Source: Streptomyces bacillaris | Lineage (GTDB): Bacteria > Actinomycetota > Actinomycetes > Streptomycetales > Streptomycetaceae | Direction of reading: 5' to 3' | NCBI RefSeq assembly: GCF_003268675.1 | Contig: NZ_CP029378.1 | Location: 1,674,001 to 1,738,000 of the forward strand | Length of the DNA: 64,000 nucleotides | In this document: in pieces, positions 24,168 to 32,862 of the stretch | Position numbering within the stretch: position 1 is the stretch's first letter | How the letters are laid out: every line of letters begins with the position of its first letter | Made by a program: the position numbers and the translations under genes | The notes under the pieces: model-generated | The model's database searches: none | Told to the model about the DNA's origin: nothing | Seen by the model: the letters and a program-made list of their open reading frames with translations, nothing else

Positions 24168-27137
24168 TCAGTAGTTCGGTAGGCGGCGGGGGCCGAGGTC
24201 ACCGCGCGGGGGCGGCGGGGCCAGCCGGACGCTCGCGCCGAGCACGGTGATCCCCTGGGGGGCCACGACCACCGGTTCCAGCGCCACGGAGACCACTTCG
24301 GGGTGGTCGTCGACCAGCCGGGAGAGCCTCAGCAGCAGCTCCTCCAGGGCCGCGGTGTCCACGGGGGCCGAGCCGCGCCAGCCGAAGAGGACCGGGGCCG
24401 CCTTGATCGAGCGGATCAGCTCGGCGGCGTCCCGGTCGGTGGCGGGGACAAGCCGGTGCGCGGTGTCGCCCAGCAGTTCGGAGGGGGCGCCCGCGAGGCC
24501 GAAGGAGAGGATGGCCCCGGCGGCGGCGTCGATGGAGGCCCGGACGACCGTGTCCACGCCCCGGGGGGCCATGGCCTGGACGACCGGGAGGAGTTCGGCG
24601 GGCTTGCCGAGGAGGTCGGTCAGCTCCCCGTACGCGCGGCGCAGCGCCTCCTCGTCCGCCAGGTCGAGCCGTACGCCGCCGAGGTCGGCGCGGTGGCGCA
24701 GATGGGGTGCGGTGGTCTTCAGCGCCACCGGGTAGCCGAGCCGGGCCGCGGCGGCGACGGCGGCCTCGGCGTCCGGGGCGGGGAGCGTGGGGCGTACGGG
24801 GATGCCGTACCGGCCGAGCAGTTCGCTGACCTCGTCTGGGGTGAGGGGGCGGCCGCGCGGGTCGGGGGCGGGGCCGAGCAGGGTGTCGATCAGGGCGGCG
24901 GTGCCGGGCTCGTCGATGGTGTCGTCGAGGAACTCGGGCACCTTGCCGGGGGTGGCAGCCTGGCGTCGCCACTGGGCGTACTTCACGGCTTCGGCCATCG
25001 CCCGTACGGCCCGTTCGGCGGCGGGGTAGGCGGGGATGCGGCCGGGGGTGGTGGGCGTGGTGGGCGTGGTGGCCGACGGGGTGTCCGGGGTGGCTGTGGC
25101 TGCCGTGGGCTGTGCGGTGTCCGTGGCGGGCGCTGTGGTGCCTGTGGTTGCTGTGGTGGGCGAGGCCGGTGGGGTGGCCGTGGTTGCTGATGCTCCCGGC
25201 GCGGTCGTGCCGGGTGTGGTGGCGGGGCGGCCGGCGAGTGTCGTGGGGCGGGTGCGCGGGGCGGCCGTGCTGCTCGCGGCGGCCAGCGCCTCCGCGAGGC
25301 CGCCGATCTCCACGTGGACGACGGCGACGGGCTTGGCCGGTCCCCCGGCGGCGGCTCCGCGCAGGGCGGCGGCCAGCACCTCGCCGTCGCCGGTCTCCGC
25401 GTTGCCGTTCTCGCCCACCCACGGGATGGCGGTGACGATCACCGCGTCACAGGTCCCGTCCGCCAGCGCCTCGGCCAGCGCGTCCCGGAAGTCCTGCGGG
25501 GAGGCGGCCGTGGTGAGGTCGACCGGCGGGCGCGGGCGGAGCCCCTCGGCGAGGCAGGCGTCGTACGTGAGCAGGCCCAGGGACTCGGAGTTGCCGAGGA
25601 TCGCGACCCGGGGGCCGGCCGGGAGGGGCTGGTCGGCCAGGAGCAGTCCGGCGTCCACCATCTCGGTCACCGTGTCGACCCGGATGACGCCCGCCTGGCG
25701 CATCAGGGCGGAGACGGTGGCATCGGGGATGCGGCTGACGGGGACGGCGTGGCCGGGCGGGTTGGTGCCGCTGTGGCGGGCGCCCTTGACCACGACGACG
25801 GGCTTCACGGCGGCGGTCCGGCGGGCGAGGCGGGTGAACTTGCGGGGGTTGCCGAGCGATTCGAGGTAGAGGAGGGCGACGTCGGTGTCCGGGTCCTCGA
25901 AGGAGTACTGGAGGAAGTCGTTGCCGGAGACGTCGGCCCGGTTCCCCGCCGAGATGAACGAGGAGAGGCCCGCGCCCCGGCGGTGGAGGCCGGAGAGCAG
26001 GGCGATGCCGATGGCGCCGGACTGGGTGAAGAGGCCGATCCGGCCGCGCGCGGGCGACTCGGGGGCGAGGGAGGCGTTCAGCCGGACGGACTCGGCGGTG
26101 TTGATGATGCCGAAGGCGTTGGGGCCGATGATGCGCATGCCGTACGAGCGGGCCTGGCGGACCAGTTCGCGCTGGAGCTCCCGGCCGGCGGAGCCCCGCT
26201 CGGCGTATCCGGCGGAGAGGACGACGAGGCCCTGGACGCCGTGCTCGCCGCAGTCGGCGACGGCTTCGGGGACGCGGTGGGCGGGGACCGCGATGACGGC
26301 CAGGTCGACCTGCTCGTCGATCTCGCCGAGCGAGCGGTGGGCGGGGACGCCGTCGAGGGTGGTCAGGCCCTCGTCGAAGGCCCGGTTCACCGCGTACGTA
26401 CGGCCGGTGAACCCGGCGGCGAGGAGGTTGCGCAGGACGGTGCGGCCCACTCCCCCGGGCGTACGGCCGGTGCCGATCACCGCGACGGAGCCGGGGGCGA
26501 GGAGGCGCTGCACCGAGCGGGCCTCGGCGCGCTGTTCCCGGCCGCGCTGCACGGCGAGGGACTTCTCGGTGGGTTCGAGGTCGAGGGTGAGATGGACGGA
26601 GCCGTCCTCGAAGCTGCGCTGCTGGGTGTAGCCGGCGTCCCGGAACACCTTGATCATCTTGGTGTTGGCGGGGAGCACCTCGGCGGCGAAGCGCCGGATG
26701 CCGCGCTCACGGGCGACGGCGGCGATGTGTTCGAGCAGCGCGGAGGCGACCCCGCGGCCCTGGTGGGCGTCCTGGACGAGGAAGGCGACCTCGGCCTCGT
26801 CGGCGGGGGCGGAGGCGGGCCTGCCCTGTTCGTTGATGCGGTCGTAGCGGACGGTTCCGATGAACTCGCCGCCGATCGTGACGGCCAGCCCCACCCGGTC
26901 GACGTAGTCGTGATGGGTGAAGCGGTGCACGTCCCGGTCGGAAAGGCGGGGGTAGGGGGCGAAGAAGCGGTAGTACTTCGACTCGTCGGAGACCTGCTCG
27001 TAGAAGCTGACCAGCCGCTCGGCGTCGTCCGTGGTGATCGGCCTGATGCGCGCGGTGCCCCCGTCGCGGAGCACCACGTCCGCTTCCCAGTGGTCGGGGT
27101 ACGCGTGATGCGGACTCTGCTCCGGCGTGGGCTCCAT
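24168..27137 (-). CDS. patA: PatA-type protein lysine acetyltransferase: N-terminal GNAT plus NDP-forming acyl-CoA synthetase-like domains
   Basis: 989 residues. The N-terminal GNAT domain (about 18-190) has VAFLVQDAHQGRGVASALL, the acetyl-CoA loop. Then follow a CoA-binding domain (SVAVIGTGRTPGGVGRTVLRNL), succinyl-CoA-ligase-like domains (GIALLSG, VVVKGARHSG) and an ATP-grasp-like end (GYPVALKTTAPHLRHRADLGGVRLDL). The GNAT-first order is that described for Streptomyces lividans PatA and is reversed relative to enterobacterial Pat. These enzymes acetylate and inactivate acyl-CoA synthetases. A Thr/Ala/Pro-rich run at about residues 625-703 interrupts the synthetase-like part and looks like an expanded linker. 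Confidence 0.92.
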   Translation of the reverse strand: MEPTPEQSPHHAYPDHWEADVVLRDGGTARIRPITTDDAERLVSFYEQVSDESKYYRFFAPYPRLSDRDVHRFTHHDYVDRVGLAVTIGGEFIGTVRYDRINEQGRPASAPADEAEVAFLVQDAHQGRGVASALLEHIAAVARERGIRRFAAEVLPANTKMIKVFRDAGYTQQRSFEDGSVHLTLDLEPTEKSLAVQRGREQRAEARSVQRLLAPGSVAVIGTGRTPGGVGRTVLRNLLAAGFTGRTYAVNRAFDEGLTTLDGVPAHRSLGEIDEQVDLAVIAVPAHRVPEAVADCGEHGVQGLVVLSAGYAERGSAGRELQRELVRQARSYGMRIIGPNAFGIINTAESVRLNASLAPESPARGRIGLFTQSGAIGIALLSGLHRRGAGLSSFISAGNRADVSGNDFLQYSFEDPDTDVALLYLESLGNPRKFTRLARRTAAVKPVVVVKGARHSGTNPPGHAVPVSRIPDATVSALMRQAGVIRVDTVTEMVDAGLLLADQPLPAGPRVAILGNSESLGLLTYDACLAEGLRPRPPVDLTTAASPQDFRDALAEALADGTCDAVIVTAIPWVGENGNAETGDGEVLAAALRGAAAGGPAKPVAVVHVEIGGLAEALAAASSTAAPRTRPTTLAGRPATTPGTTAPGASATTATPPASPTTATTGTTAPATDTAQPTAATATPDTPSATTPTTPTTPGRIPAYPAAERAVRAMAEAVKYAQWRRQAATPGKVPEFLDDTIDEPGTAALIDTLLGPAPDPRGRPLTPDEVSELLGRYGIPVRPTLPAPDAEAAVAAAARLGYPVALKTTAPHLRHRADLGGVRLDLADEEALRRAYGELTDLLGKPAELLPVVQAMAPRGVDTVVRASIDAAAGAILSFGLAGAPSELLGDTAHRLVPATDRDAAELIRSIKAAPVLFGWRGSAPVDTAALEELLLRLSRLVDDHPEVVSVALEPVVVAPQGITVLGASVRLAPPPPRGDLGPRRLPNY

Positions 27138-27258
27138 GGGCCAAGCCTACGGCCGGCATCCCGGTCGCGGAGGGTTCGGTACCGGGGCAGTCTGGGGACG
27201 ATCCGGACGGGACCGGCCGGAGGGGAGGCCGGGCAGAGCAGTACGCACCGCATGAGAG

Positions 27259-27274
27259 ACTGGTCTAGACAACC
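27259..27274 (+). promoter_or_regulatory. DasR-type (dre) operator upstream of the HPr gene
   Basis: ACTGGTCTAGACAACC closely matches the known DasR element (consensus A-[GC]TGGTCTAGACCA). The GGTCTAGAC core is intact; only the right half-site is degenerate. It lies about 24 bp before the HPr start. In S. coelicolor, DasR, a GlcNAc-6-P-responsive GntR regulator, represses pts genes including ptsH through such sites. Confidence 0.88.
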
Positions 27275-27297
27275 GTTGATATGTGAAGGGCAGAACC

Positions 27298-27579
27298 ATG
27301 GCTGAGCGCCGCGTCAACGTCGGTTGGGCCGAGGGCCTGCACGCCCGCCCCGCTTCCATCTTCGTCCGTGCCGCCACGGCCTCCGGCGTCCCCGTGACGA
27401 TCGCCAAGGCCGACGGCAACCCGGTCAACGCCGCCTCCATGCTCGCGGTGCTGGGCCTGGGCGCCCAGGGCGGCGAGGAGATCGTGCTCGCCTCGGACGC
27501 GGACGACGCCGAGGCCGCCCTGGACCGTCTGGCGAAGCTGGTCGCCGAGGGTCTCGAGGAGCTGCCCGAAACCGTCTGA
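27298..27579 (+). CDS. ptsH: phosphocarrier protein HPr
   Basis: 93 residues. The phosphotransfer site is GLHARPAS with His15, and the regulatory-site region is NAASMLAVLGLGAQGGE with Ser47. HPr passes phosphate from enzyme I to sugar-specific EIIA proteins, in Streptomyces mainly for GlcNAc and fructose. GTG and ATG alternatives upstream lack support; the ATG at 27298 has GAAGGG about 8 nt before it. A DasR-type box precedes it and a U-tract terminator follows. Confidence 0.96.
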   Translation: MAERRVNVGWAEGLHARPASIFVRAATASGVPVTIAKADGNPVNAASMLAVLGLGAQGGEEIVLASDADDAEAALDRLAKLVAEGLEELPETV

Positions 27580-27593
27580 CGGTACGAAGAACT

Positions 27594-27632
27594 GAGCCGT
27601 GGATCCCCTGAGGGGACCACGGCTCTTTTCTT
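27594..27632 (+). terminator. intrinsic terminator after ptsH
   Basis: Arms GAGCCGTGGATCCCC and GGGGACCACGGCTC (27594-27608 and 27612-27625, one bulge) with a TGA loop, followed by TTTTCTT. This is one of the few classical U-tract terminators in the window. Confidence 0.92.
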
Positions 27633-27727
27633 ATTCCGCAGCCCTTCCCCTATCACCGACCTGAATATTCGGAGGCAGCACGAAAAAGGCCCTCGGCAAT
27701 TACGTCTCTTTGTATACGGCGTCCTTG

Positions 27728-28438
27728 TTAATGACGGGCACTCGCAATGTTTACGCCGTGTTGCGAAGAACTCACCCGGGACGGCGGTGCCGGGCGACGG
27801 CCGGGCCGGTCCGGGCGGCGGCGCAGCCGGTGGGCCGCGGCGGACCGTTCCGCGTGCTGGGCGGTCAGCGCCCTCGCCCGCTCCGCGTCGCCGCGCGCCA
27901 CCGCGTCCACGATGGCGCCGTGCTCGGCCCAGGAGTCGACGGGGCGGGCCGGCTGCTCGACCGCGTACATCCAGGCGGTCTTGTGTCTGAGCTGGGTGAG
28001 CAGGGCGATGAGGCCGGGGCTGCCGGAGGCCTGGGCGAGGGTCTCGTGGAACCAGCCGCCCAGCGACCGCAGGTCCTCCCCCTCGCCCCGGCGGGCCCGC
28101 TCCTGGCCCAGCCTGACCAGGCCGCGGAGCACCTTGAGGTGTGCCTCCGTACGGCGCTGGGCGGCCCGGGCCGCGGCGAGCGGCTCCAGGAGCATCCGGA
28201 TCTCCAGCAGGTCGGCGGCCTCCTGCTCGGTGGGCTCGGCGACACAGGCCCCGGCGTGTCTGCGGGTGACGACGAAGCCCTCGGACTCCAGCGTGCGCAG
28301 GGCCTCGCGCACCGGGACGCGGGAGACCCCGTACCGCCGCGCCAGCAGTTCCTCGGTGAGGCGGCTGCCGCGTTCGTAGACACCGGAGACGATGTCGTCA
28401 CGGATTGCCGTGCATACCGATTGCGCGGGAATGCGCAT
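27728..28438 (-). CDS. GntR family transcriptional regulator (FadR subfamily, FCD domain)
   Basis: 236 residues. The N-terminal winged helix has RDDIVSGVYERGSRLTEELLARRYGVSRVPVREALRTLESEGFV. The C-terminal all-helical FCD domain has LLEIRMLLEPLAAARAA, FHETLAQASGSPGL and DSWAEHGAIVDAVARGDAERA, with the Asp/His positions that bind metal. GGAGG lies 7 nt upstream of the ATG. Such regulators sense organic acids; the ligand is not readable. No adjacent metabolic target gene is evident. Confidence 0.9.
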   Translation of the reverse strand: MRIPAQSVCTAIRDDIVSGVYERGSRLTEELLARRYGVSRVPVREALRTLESEGFVVTRRHAGACVAEPTEQEAADLLEIRMLLEPLAAARAAQRRTEAHLKVLRGLVRLGQERARRGEGEDLRSLGGWFHETLAQASGSPGLIALLTQLRHKTAWMYAVEQPARPVDSWAEHGAIVDAVARGDAERARALTAQHAERSAAAHRLRRRPDRPGRRPAPPSRVSSSQHGVNIASARH

Positions 28439-28593
28439 GTCCGAACCTCCGCCATAATCCCCGCGAAACGCGGCCGGCCGACACCTGTTCCGTGACTCTA
28501 TTGCAATCCACCGTAATTTCCGATGGCGGGTCGGAATCGAGGGATATCTTCTGGCGAGTTCCGGAAGGCGCGGGACCGGATCGGACCTGGGGC

Positions 28594-28635
28594 CGGATCA
28601 CCGGACCGTGGTCGCGGATCACCGGACCGTGGTCG
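28594..28635. repeat. perfect 2 x 21-bp tandem repeat
   Basis: A 21-bp unit beginning CGGATCACCGGACC is repeated exactly at 28594-28614 and 28615-28635, ending 2 nt from the M23 peptidase stop codon. Partial third units (GGATCGGACC) precede it. A recent slippage duplication is the simplest reading. Confidence 0.9.
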
Positions 28636-28637
28636 GA

Positions 28638-29453
28638 TCAGACGTTGACGCCGTGCGAGCGCAGGTAGGCGACCGGGTCCATGTCCGAGCCGTACTCCGG
28701 GGTGGTCCGGGCCTCGAAGTGGAGGTGCGGGCCGGTGGAGTTGCCGGTGGAGCCGGAGAGGCCGATCCGCTGGCCGGAGGTGACGCTCTGGCCGACGGAG
28801 ACGGTGATCGAGGAGAGGTGGCCGTACTGGGTGTACGTGCCGTCCGCCATCCGGAGCACCACGTTGTTGCCGTACGCCCCGCCCCAGCCGGCCTCGACGA
28901 CCGTACCGGCGCCGACCGCGACGACGGAGCTGCCGGAGGCGGCGCGGAAGTCCACGCCGGAGTGGCTGCCGGAGGACCAGAGGGCGCCGCCCGACTTGTA
29001 GCCGGTGGTGACGTACGAGCCGGCGACGGGGAGGTGGAAGGCGTTGAGGCGGGCGCGCTCGGCGGCGCGGGCGGCCCGGGCCTTCTCCTCGCGGATCTCC
29101 TTCGCGCGGGCCTCGGCCTTGCGCTCCGCCTCCGCCTTCGCCCGGGCCTTCTCGGCCTTGGCCTTGGCTTCCGCGGCGGCCTTGGCCTTCGCCCTGGCCG
29201 CGGCGGCCGCCTGCTGGTGCTGGGCGCGGGCCTGGGCGTCGAGCTGCTCGGCGAGCGTGGCGTCGAGGGTGATGGCCTGGGTGAGTCCGGTCTCGACGGT
29301 CCGGGCGGCCTCGGAGTCCGCCGCGGTGGCCGGGGAGGCGAGGGTGCCGAGGACGCCGGTGGTGGCCAGGGCCGTGACGCCGGCGACATGGGCGCTGCGG
29401 CGCGTCAGGCGGCTCGGGGCACGGTGCTTCCCGGTGGCACGGGTGAACGCCAT
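28638..29453 (-). CDS. secreted M23 family metallopeptidase
   Basis: 271 residues. A basic start and hydrophobic core (AGVTALATTGVLGTLASPATA, signal cleavage near residue 45) mark export. A long Ala/Lys/Glu-rich coiled coil follows at about 60-135. The C-terminal LytM domain has HSGVDFRA and GPHLHFEAR (HxxxD and HxH zinc ligands). Such enzymes cut peptidoglycan cross-bridges in cell-wall remodelling. A c-di-AMP riboswitch sits in the 5' UTR, so expression likely responds to c-di-AMP. Confidence 0.93.
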   Translation of the reverse strand: MAFTRATGKHRAPSRLTRRSAHVAGVTALATTGVLGTLASPATAADSEAARTVETGLTQAITLDATLAEQLDAQARAQHQQAAAAARAKAKAAAEAKAKAEKARAKAEAERKAEARAKEIREEKARAARAAERARLNAFHLPVAGSYVTTGYKSGGALWSSGSHSGVDFRAASGSSVVAVGAGTVVEAGWGGAYGNNVVLRMADGTYTQYGHLSSITVSVGQSVTSGQRIGLSGSTGNSTGPHLHFEARTTPEYGSDMDPVAYLRSHGVNV

Positions 29454-29477
29454 GGAGGGGCTGGATCCTTTCCTTCC

Positions 29478-29640
29478 TTCTCGCCTACCGGGTTAGCTGA
29501 CGGGTTCGGAGCAGGAAGGTCTCCTACGGACTCCCGGGCCGGTTCGCGGCACGGGGATCCGATTCACCCCGGGGACTGCGTGTGGGTCCCCGGCTCCCCA
29601 GGCTCGCGCCTGACGGGGACTCGGCGATGGCTGCCCGGCG
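29478..29640 (-). ncRNA. c-di-AMP (ydaO/yuaA) riboswitch in the M23 peptidase leader
   Basis: On the minus strand the leader contains GGGGTGAATCGGATCC, then TCCTGCTCCGAACCCGTCAG and CTAACCCGGTAGGCG, the hallmark of the ydaO aptamer's conserved 3' region. An upstream segment GCCGGGGACCCAC matches the 5' half, as in Streptomyces leaders before rpf and M23 genes. The aptamer ends about 25 nt before the start codon, close to a GGAAGGAAAGGA ribosome site. Known biology: c-di-AMP binding turns such genes off. Outer boundaries are approximate. Confidence 0.92.
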
Positions 29641-29797
29641 CCGCGGGTGCGGCATACGGGTGGCGGACAGCCGGGCCGACGCTAGGCGGGGCGGCTGCGC
29701 ATCACCAAACGGACAGGGGGATTTGTCACGCATCCCACAGGGCAGATCGCCACTCTCTGGGAGGAATCTGGATATTTGGGACTTAACGCGCAAAAAA

Positions 29798-29825
29798 TGA
29801 GGGCCCCGGCGAACCGGGGCCCTCA
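29798..29825 (-). terminator. intrinsic terminator of the M16 peptidase operon
   Basis: Perfect 12-nt arms (29798-29809 and 29814-29825) with a 4-nt loop. On the minus strand the stem is followed by TTTTTTG, a good U-tract. Confidence 0.9.
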
Positions 29826-29850
29826 CTGTTCTTGCCGCGCCGGTGCGGTG

Positions 29851-31251
29851 TCAGCCGCTGACGACGGTCACCTCTCCGATGCCGAGCGCCTTCACCGGCT
29901 CCGCGATCTGCGCCGCGTCCCCGACCAGGACCGTGACCAGCCGGTCCACCGGGAAGGCGTTGACCACGGCCGCGGTCGCCTCCACGGTGCCCGTCTCCGC
30001 GAGGCGGGCGTACAGCTGGGCCTGGTAGTCGTCCGGCAGGTGCTGCTCGACCTGGTCGGCCAGGGTGCTCGCGACCGAGGCGGCCGTCTCGAACTTGAGC
30101 GGGGCGACGCCCACCAGGTTCTGCACGGCCGTCTCGCGCTCGGCGTCCGTCAGCCCTTCGGCGGCCAGCGTGCGCAGGACCTTCCAGAGGTCCTCCAGCG
30201 CCGGGCCGGTGGACTCTGTGTCCACCGAACCGCTGATGGCGAGCATCGCCGCGCCGCCCGCGTCCGGCCCGGCGGAGCGCAGGACCTGGGCGAAGGCCCG
30301 TACGCCGTAGGTGTAGCCCTTCTCCTCGCGCAGCACCCGGTCCAGCCGGGAGGTGAGGGTGCCGCCCAGGCAGTAGGTGCCGAGCACCTGGGCGGGCCAG
30401 ACGCTCTCGTGGCGGTCCGGGCCGATGCGGCCGATCAGCAACTGGGTCTGGACCGCGCCGGGGCGGTCCACGATGACGACCCGGCCGGTGTCGTCGGCGG
30501 TGATCGGGGCGACCGGGCGGGCCTGGCCCGCGTCGCCCGACCAGTCACCGAGGGTGTCGGCGAGCAGGGCGTCCAGGTCGATGCCGGTCAGGTCACCGAC
30601 GATGACGGCCGTCGCGGTGGCCGGGCGGACGTGGGCGTCGAAGAAGGCGCGGACGGCGGCCGCGTCGATCCGCCGCACGGTCTCCTCGGTGCCCAGCCGG
30701 GGGCGGGACATCCGGGCGGTGGCCGGGAACAGCTCCTTGGAGAGCTGCTTGGCGGCGCGCCGGGACGGGTTGGCCTGCTCGTGCGGGATCTCGTCGAGCC
30801 GGTTGCCGACGAGGCGCTCGATCTCGCTCTCGGCGAAGGCCGGGGCGCGCAGGGCCTCGGCCACCAGGCCGAGCGCCTTGGCCAGCCGGGAGGCCGGGAC
30901 CTCCAGGGAGACCCGGACGCCGGGGTGGTCGGCGTGGGCGTCCAGGGTGGCGCCGCACCGCTCCAGCTCGGCGGCGAACTCCTCGGCGCTGTGCTTGTCG
31001 GTGCCCTCGGAGAGGGCGCGCGACATGATCGTGGCCACGCCGTCCAGGCCCTCGGGCTCGGCGTCCAGCGGCGCGTCCAGGAAGATCTCCACGGCCACGA
31101 CCTGCTGGCCGGGGCGGTGGCAGCGCAGCACGGTCAGCCCGTTGGGCAGGGCGCCGCGCTCGGGGGCGGGGAAGGCCCACGGCCGGGCGGTGCCCGGGGT
31201 CGGCTGCGGGTGGTACTCCATGGCTACTCCAGTCACGGCGGCGTCGCTCAC
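29851..31251 (-). CDS. M16 family peptidase-like protein, subunit lacking the zinc motif
   Basis: 466 residues of the pitrilysin fold. The N-terminal half starts ALPNGLTVLRCHRPGQQVVAVEIFLDAPLD and the C-terminal half has the Arg/Tyr substrate-binding region (REEKGYTYGVRAFAQ). No HxxEH motif is present, so it is likely the non-catalytic partner of the adjacent HLFEH-containing protein. It starts at a GTG that overlaps the upstream stop by 4 nt (GTGA at 31248-31251), giving tight stoichiometric coupling. Confidence 0.9.
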   Translation of the reverse strand: MSDAAVTGVAMEYHPQPTPGTARPWAFPAPERGALPNGLTVLRCHRPGQQVVAVEIFLDAPLDAEPEGLDGVATIMSRALSEGTDKHSAEEFAAELERCGATLDAHADHPGVRVSLEVPASRLAKALGLVAEALRAPAFAESEIERLVGNRLDEIPHEQANPSRRAAKQLSKELFPATARMSRPRLGTEETVRRIDAAAVRAFFDAHVRPATATAVIVGDLTGIDLDALLADTLGDWSGDAGQARPVAPITADDTGRVVIVDRPGAVQTQLLIGRIGPDRHESVWPAQVLGTYCLGGTLTSRLDRVLREEKGYTYGVRAFAQVLRSAGPDAGGAAMLAISGSVDTESTGPALEDLWKVLRTLAAEGLTDAERETAVQNLVGVAPLKFETAASVASTLADQVEQHLPDDYQAQLYARLAETGTVEATAAVVNAFPVDRLVTVLVGDAAQIAEPVKALGIGEVTVVSG

Positions 31252-32603
31252 TTGTCCGTCCCCTCGGGCGCGTCGGTGGCCTCGTCCCCGTCCTCGGCAG
31301 GCTCGACGGGCTCGTAGACGAGCACCGCCCGGTTGTCGGGGCGCAGGGCCGCCTCGGCCGCCTGGCGCACCTCCTCGGCGGTGACGTCCAGGACCCGGCC
31401 CACGGCGGTCAGGGCGAGCTGCGGGTCACCGAACAGCACCGCGTAGCGGCAGAGTTCGTCGGCGCGGCCCGCGACCGTCCCCAGCCGGTCCAGCCACTCG
31501 CGCTCCAACTGGGCCTGGGCGCGCTCCATTTCCTCCGGGGTGGGCCCCTCGGCGGCGAACCGGGCCAGCTCCTCGTCGACCGCGGCCTCGATCGTCTCCA
31601 CCTCGACGCCGCCGGAGGTCTTCACGTCCAGCCAGCCCAGCGAGGGCGCCCCGGCGAGCCGCAGCAGCCCGAACCCGGCAGCCACCGCCGTACGGTCGCG
31701 GCGGACCAGGCGGTTGTGGAGCCGGGAGGACTCGCCGCCGCCCAGCACGGTCAGCGCCAGGTCGGCCGCGTCACAGGCGCGGGTGCCGTCGTGCGGGAGG
31801 CGGTAGGCGGCCATCAGGGCGCGCGCCGGGACCTCCTCGTGGACCACTTCGCGCAGCTGCTCGCCGATGATCTCGGGCAGGGTGCCGTCGCGCGGCGGCT
31901 GCTTGCCGTCGTGGGACGGGATGGAGCCGAAGTACTTCTCGATCCAGGCGAGGGTCTGCTCGGGGTCGATGTCACCGACGACCGACAGCACCGCGTTGTT
32001 GGGCGCGTAGTACGTACGGAAGAACGCGCGGGCGTCCTCCAGGGTGGCCGCGTCCAGGTCGGCCATGGAGCCGATCGGAGTGTGGTGGTACGGGTGGCCC
32101 CCGGGGTAGGCGAGGGCGGTGAGCTTCTCGAACGCGGTGCCGTAGGGCACGTTGTCGTAGCGCTGGCGCCGTTCGTTCTTGACGACGTCGCGCTGGTTCT
32201 CCATGGACTCCTCGTCCAGGGCGGCGAGGAGGGAACCCATGCGGTCGGCCTCCAGCCAGAGGGCCAGCTCCACCTGGTGGGTGGGCATGGTCTCGAAGTA
32301 GTTGGTCCGCTCGAAGCTGGTCGTCCCGTTGAGCGAGCCGCCGGCCCCCTGGACCAGCTCGAAGTGACCGTTCCCCTTGACCTGGCCCGAGCCCTGGAAC
32401 ATCAGGTGCTCGAAGAGGTGAGCCAGACCGGTGCGTCCCTTGACCTCGTGGCGCGAACCGACGTCGTACCAGAGGCAGACCGCGGCGACCGGGGTCAGAT
32501 GGTCCTCGGAGAGCACCACACGCAGGCCGTTGGCCAGGCGGTGCTCGGTCGCTGTCAAGCCGCCGGAGCCGGCCTGTGCGGTGGCCGTGTGACCCATGGG
32601 CAT
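31248..32603 (-). CDS. M16 family zinc metallopeptidase, catalytic subunit
   Basis: 451 residues. The zinc motif HLFEHLMF (HxxEH) lies near residue 65 in GLAHLFEHLMFQGSGQVKG, with the later Glu in the ENQRDVVKNERRQRYDN segment. The C-terminal domain has the LLRLAGAPSLGWLDVKTSGG region. Two-gene M16A/M16B sets like this form heterodimeric oligopeptidases. The ATG at 32603 has AAGGGACGTAC before it; the longer in-frame frame extends into the parC promoter region and is rejected. Confidence 0.92.
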   Translation of the reverse strand: MPMGHTATAQAGSGGLTATEHRLANGLRVVLSEDHLTPVAAVCLWYDVGSRHEVKGRTGLAHLFEHLMFQGSGQVKGNGHFELVQGAGGSLNGTTSFERTNYFETMPTHQVELALWLEADRMGSLLAALDEESMENQRDVVKNERRQRYDNVPYGTAFEKLTALAYPGGHPYHHTPIGSMADLDAATLEDARAFFRTYYAPNNAVLSVVGDIDPEQTLAWIEKYFGSIPSHDGKQPPRDGTLPEIIGEQLREVVHEEVPARALMAAYRLPHDGTRACDAADLALTVLGGGESSRLHNRLVRRDRTAVAAGFGLLRLAGAPSLGWLDVKTSGGVEVETIEAAVDEELARFAAEGPTPEEMERAQAQLEREWLDRLGTVAGRADELCRYAVLFGDPQLALTAVGRVLDVTAEEVRQAAEAALRPDNRAVLVYEPVEPAEDGDEATDAPEGTDK

Positions 32604-32862
32604 GTACGTCCCTTCGATCGCGATACTGGACTTCCTGACCGGTACTCCCTGCCAGACCTGCCACTCTAAGCAAGCGCACCGGCACCTGGCGAAGTTCCCG
32701 TTCCGCGGAAGTTTCCGTCGATGGTGTCCCGGGCCGTGCGCCCGGGACGGCTTCGGACGGGTCGAGGTCCGCGTTGTCAGTGCGGAGGTCCACAATGGTC
32801 CGCATCAGTACCCCAGGTTGTCCGATCAGAATCCGTGAATCCGAGAAGGAGTCGCAGCCGCG

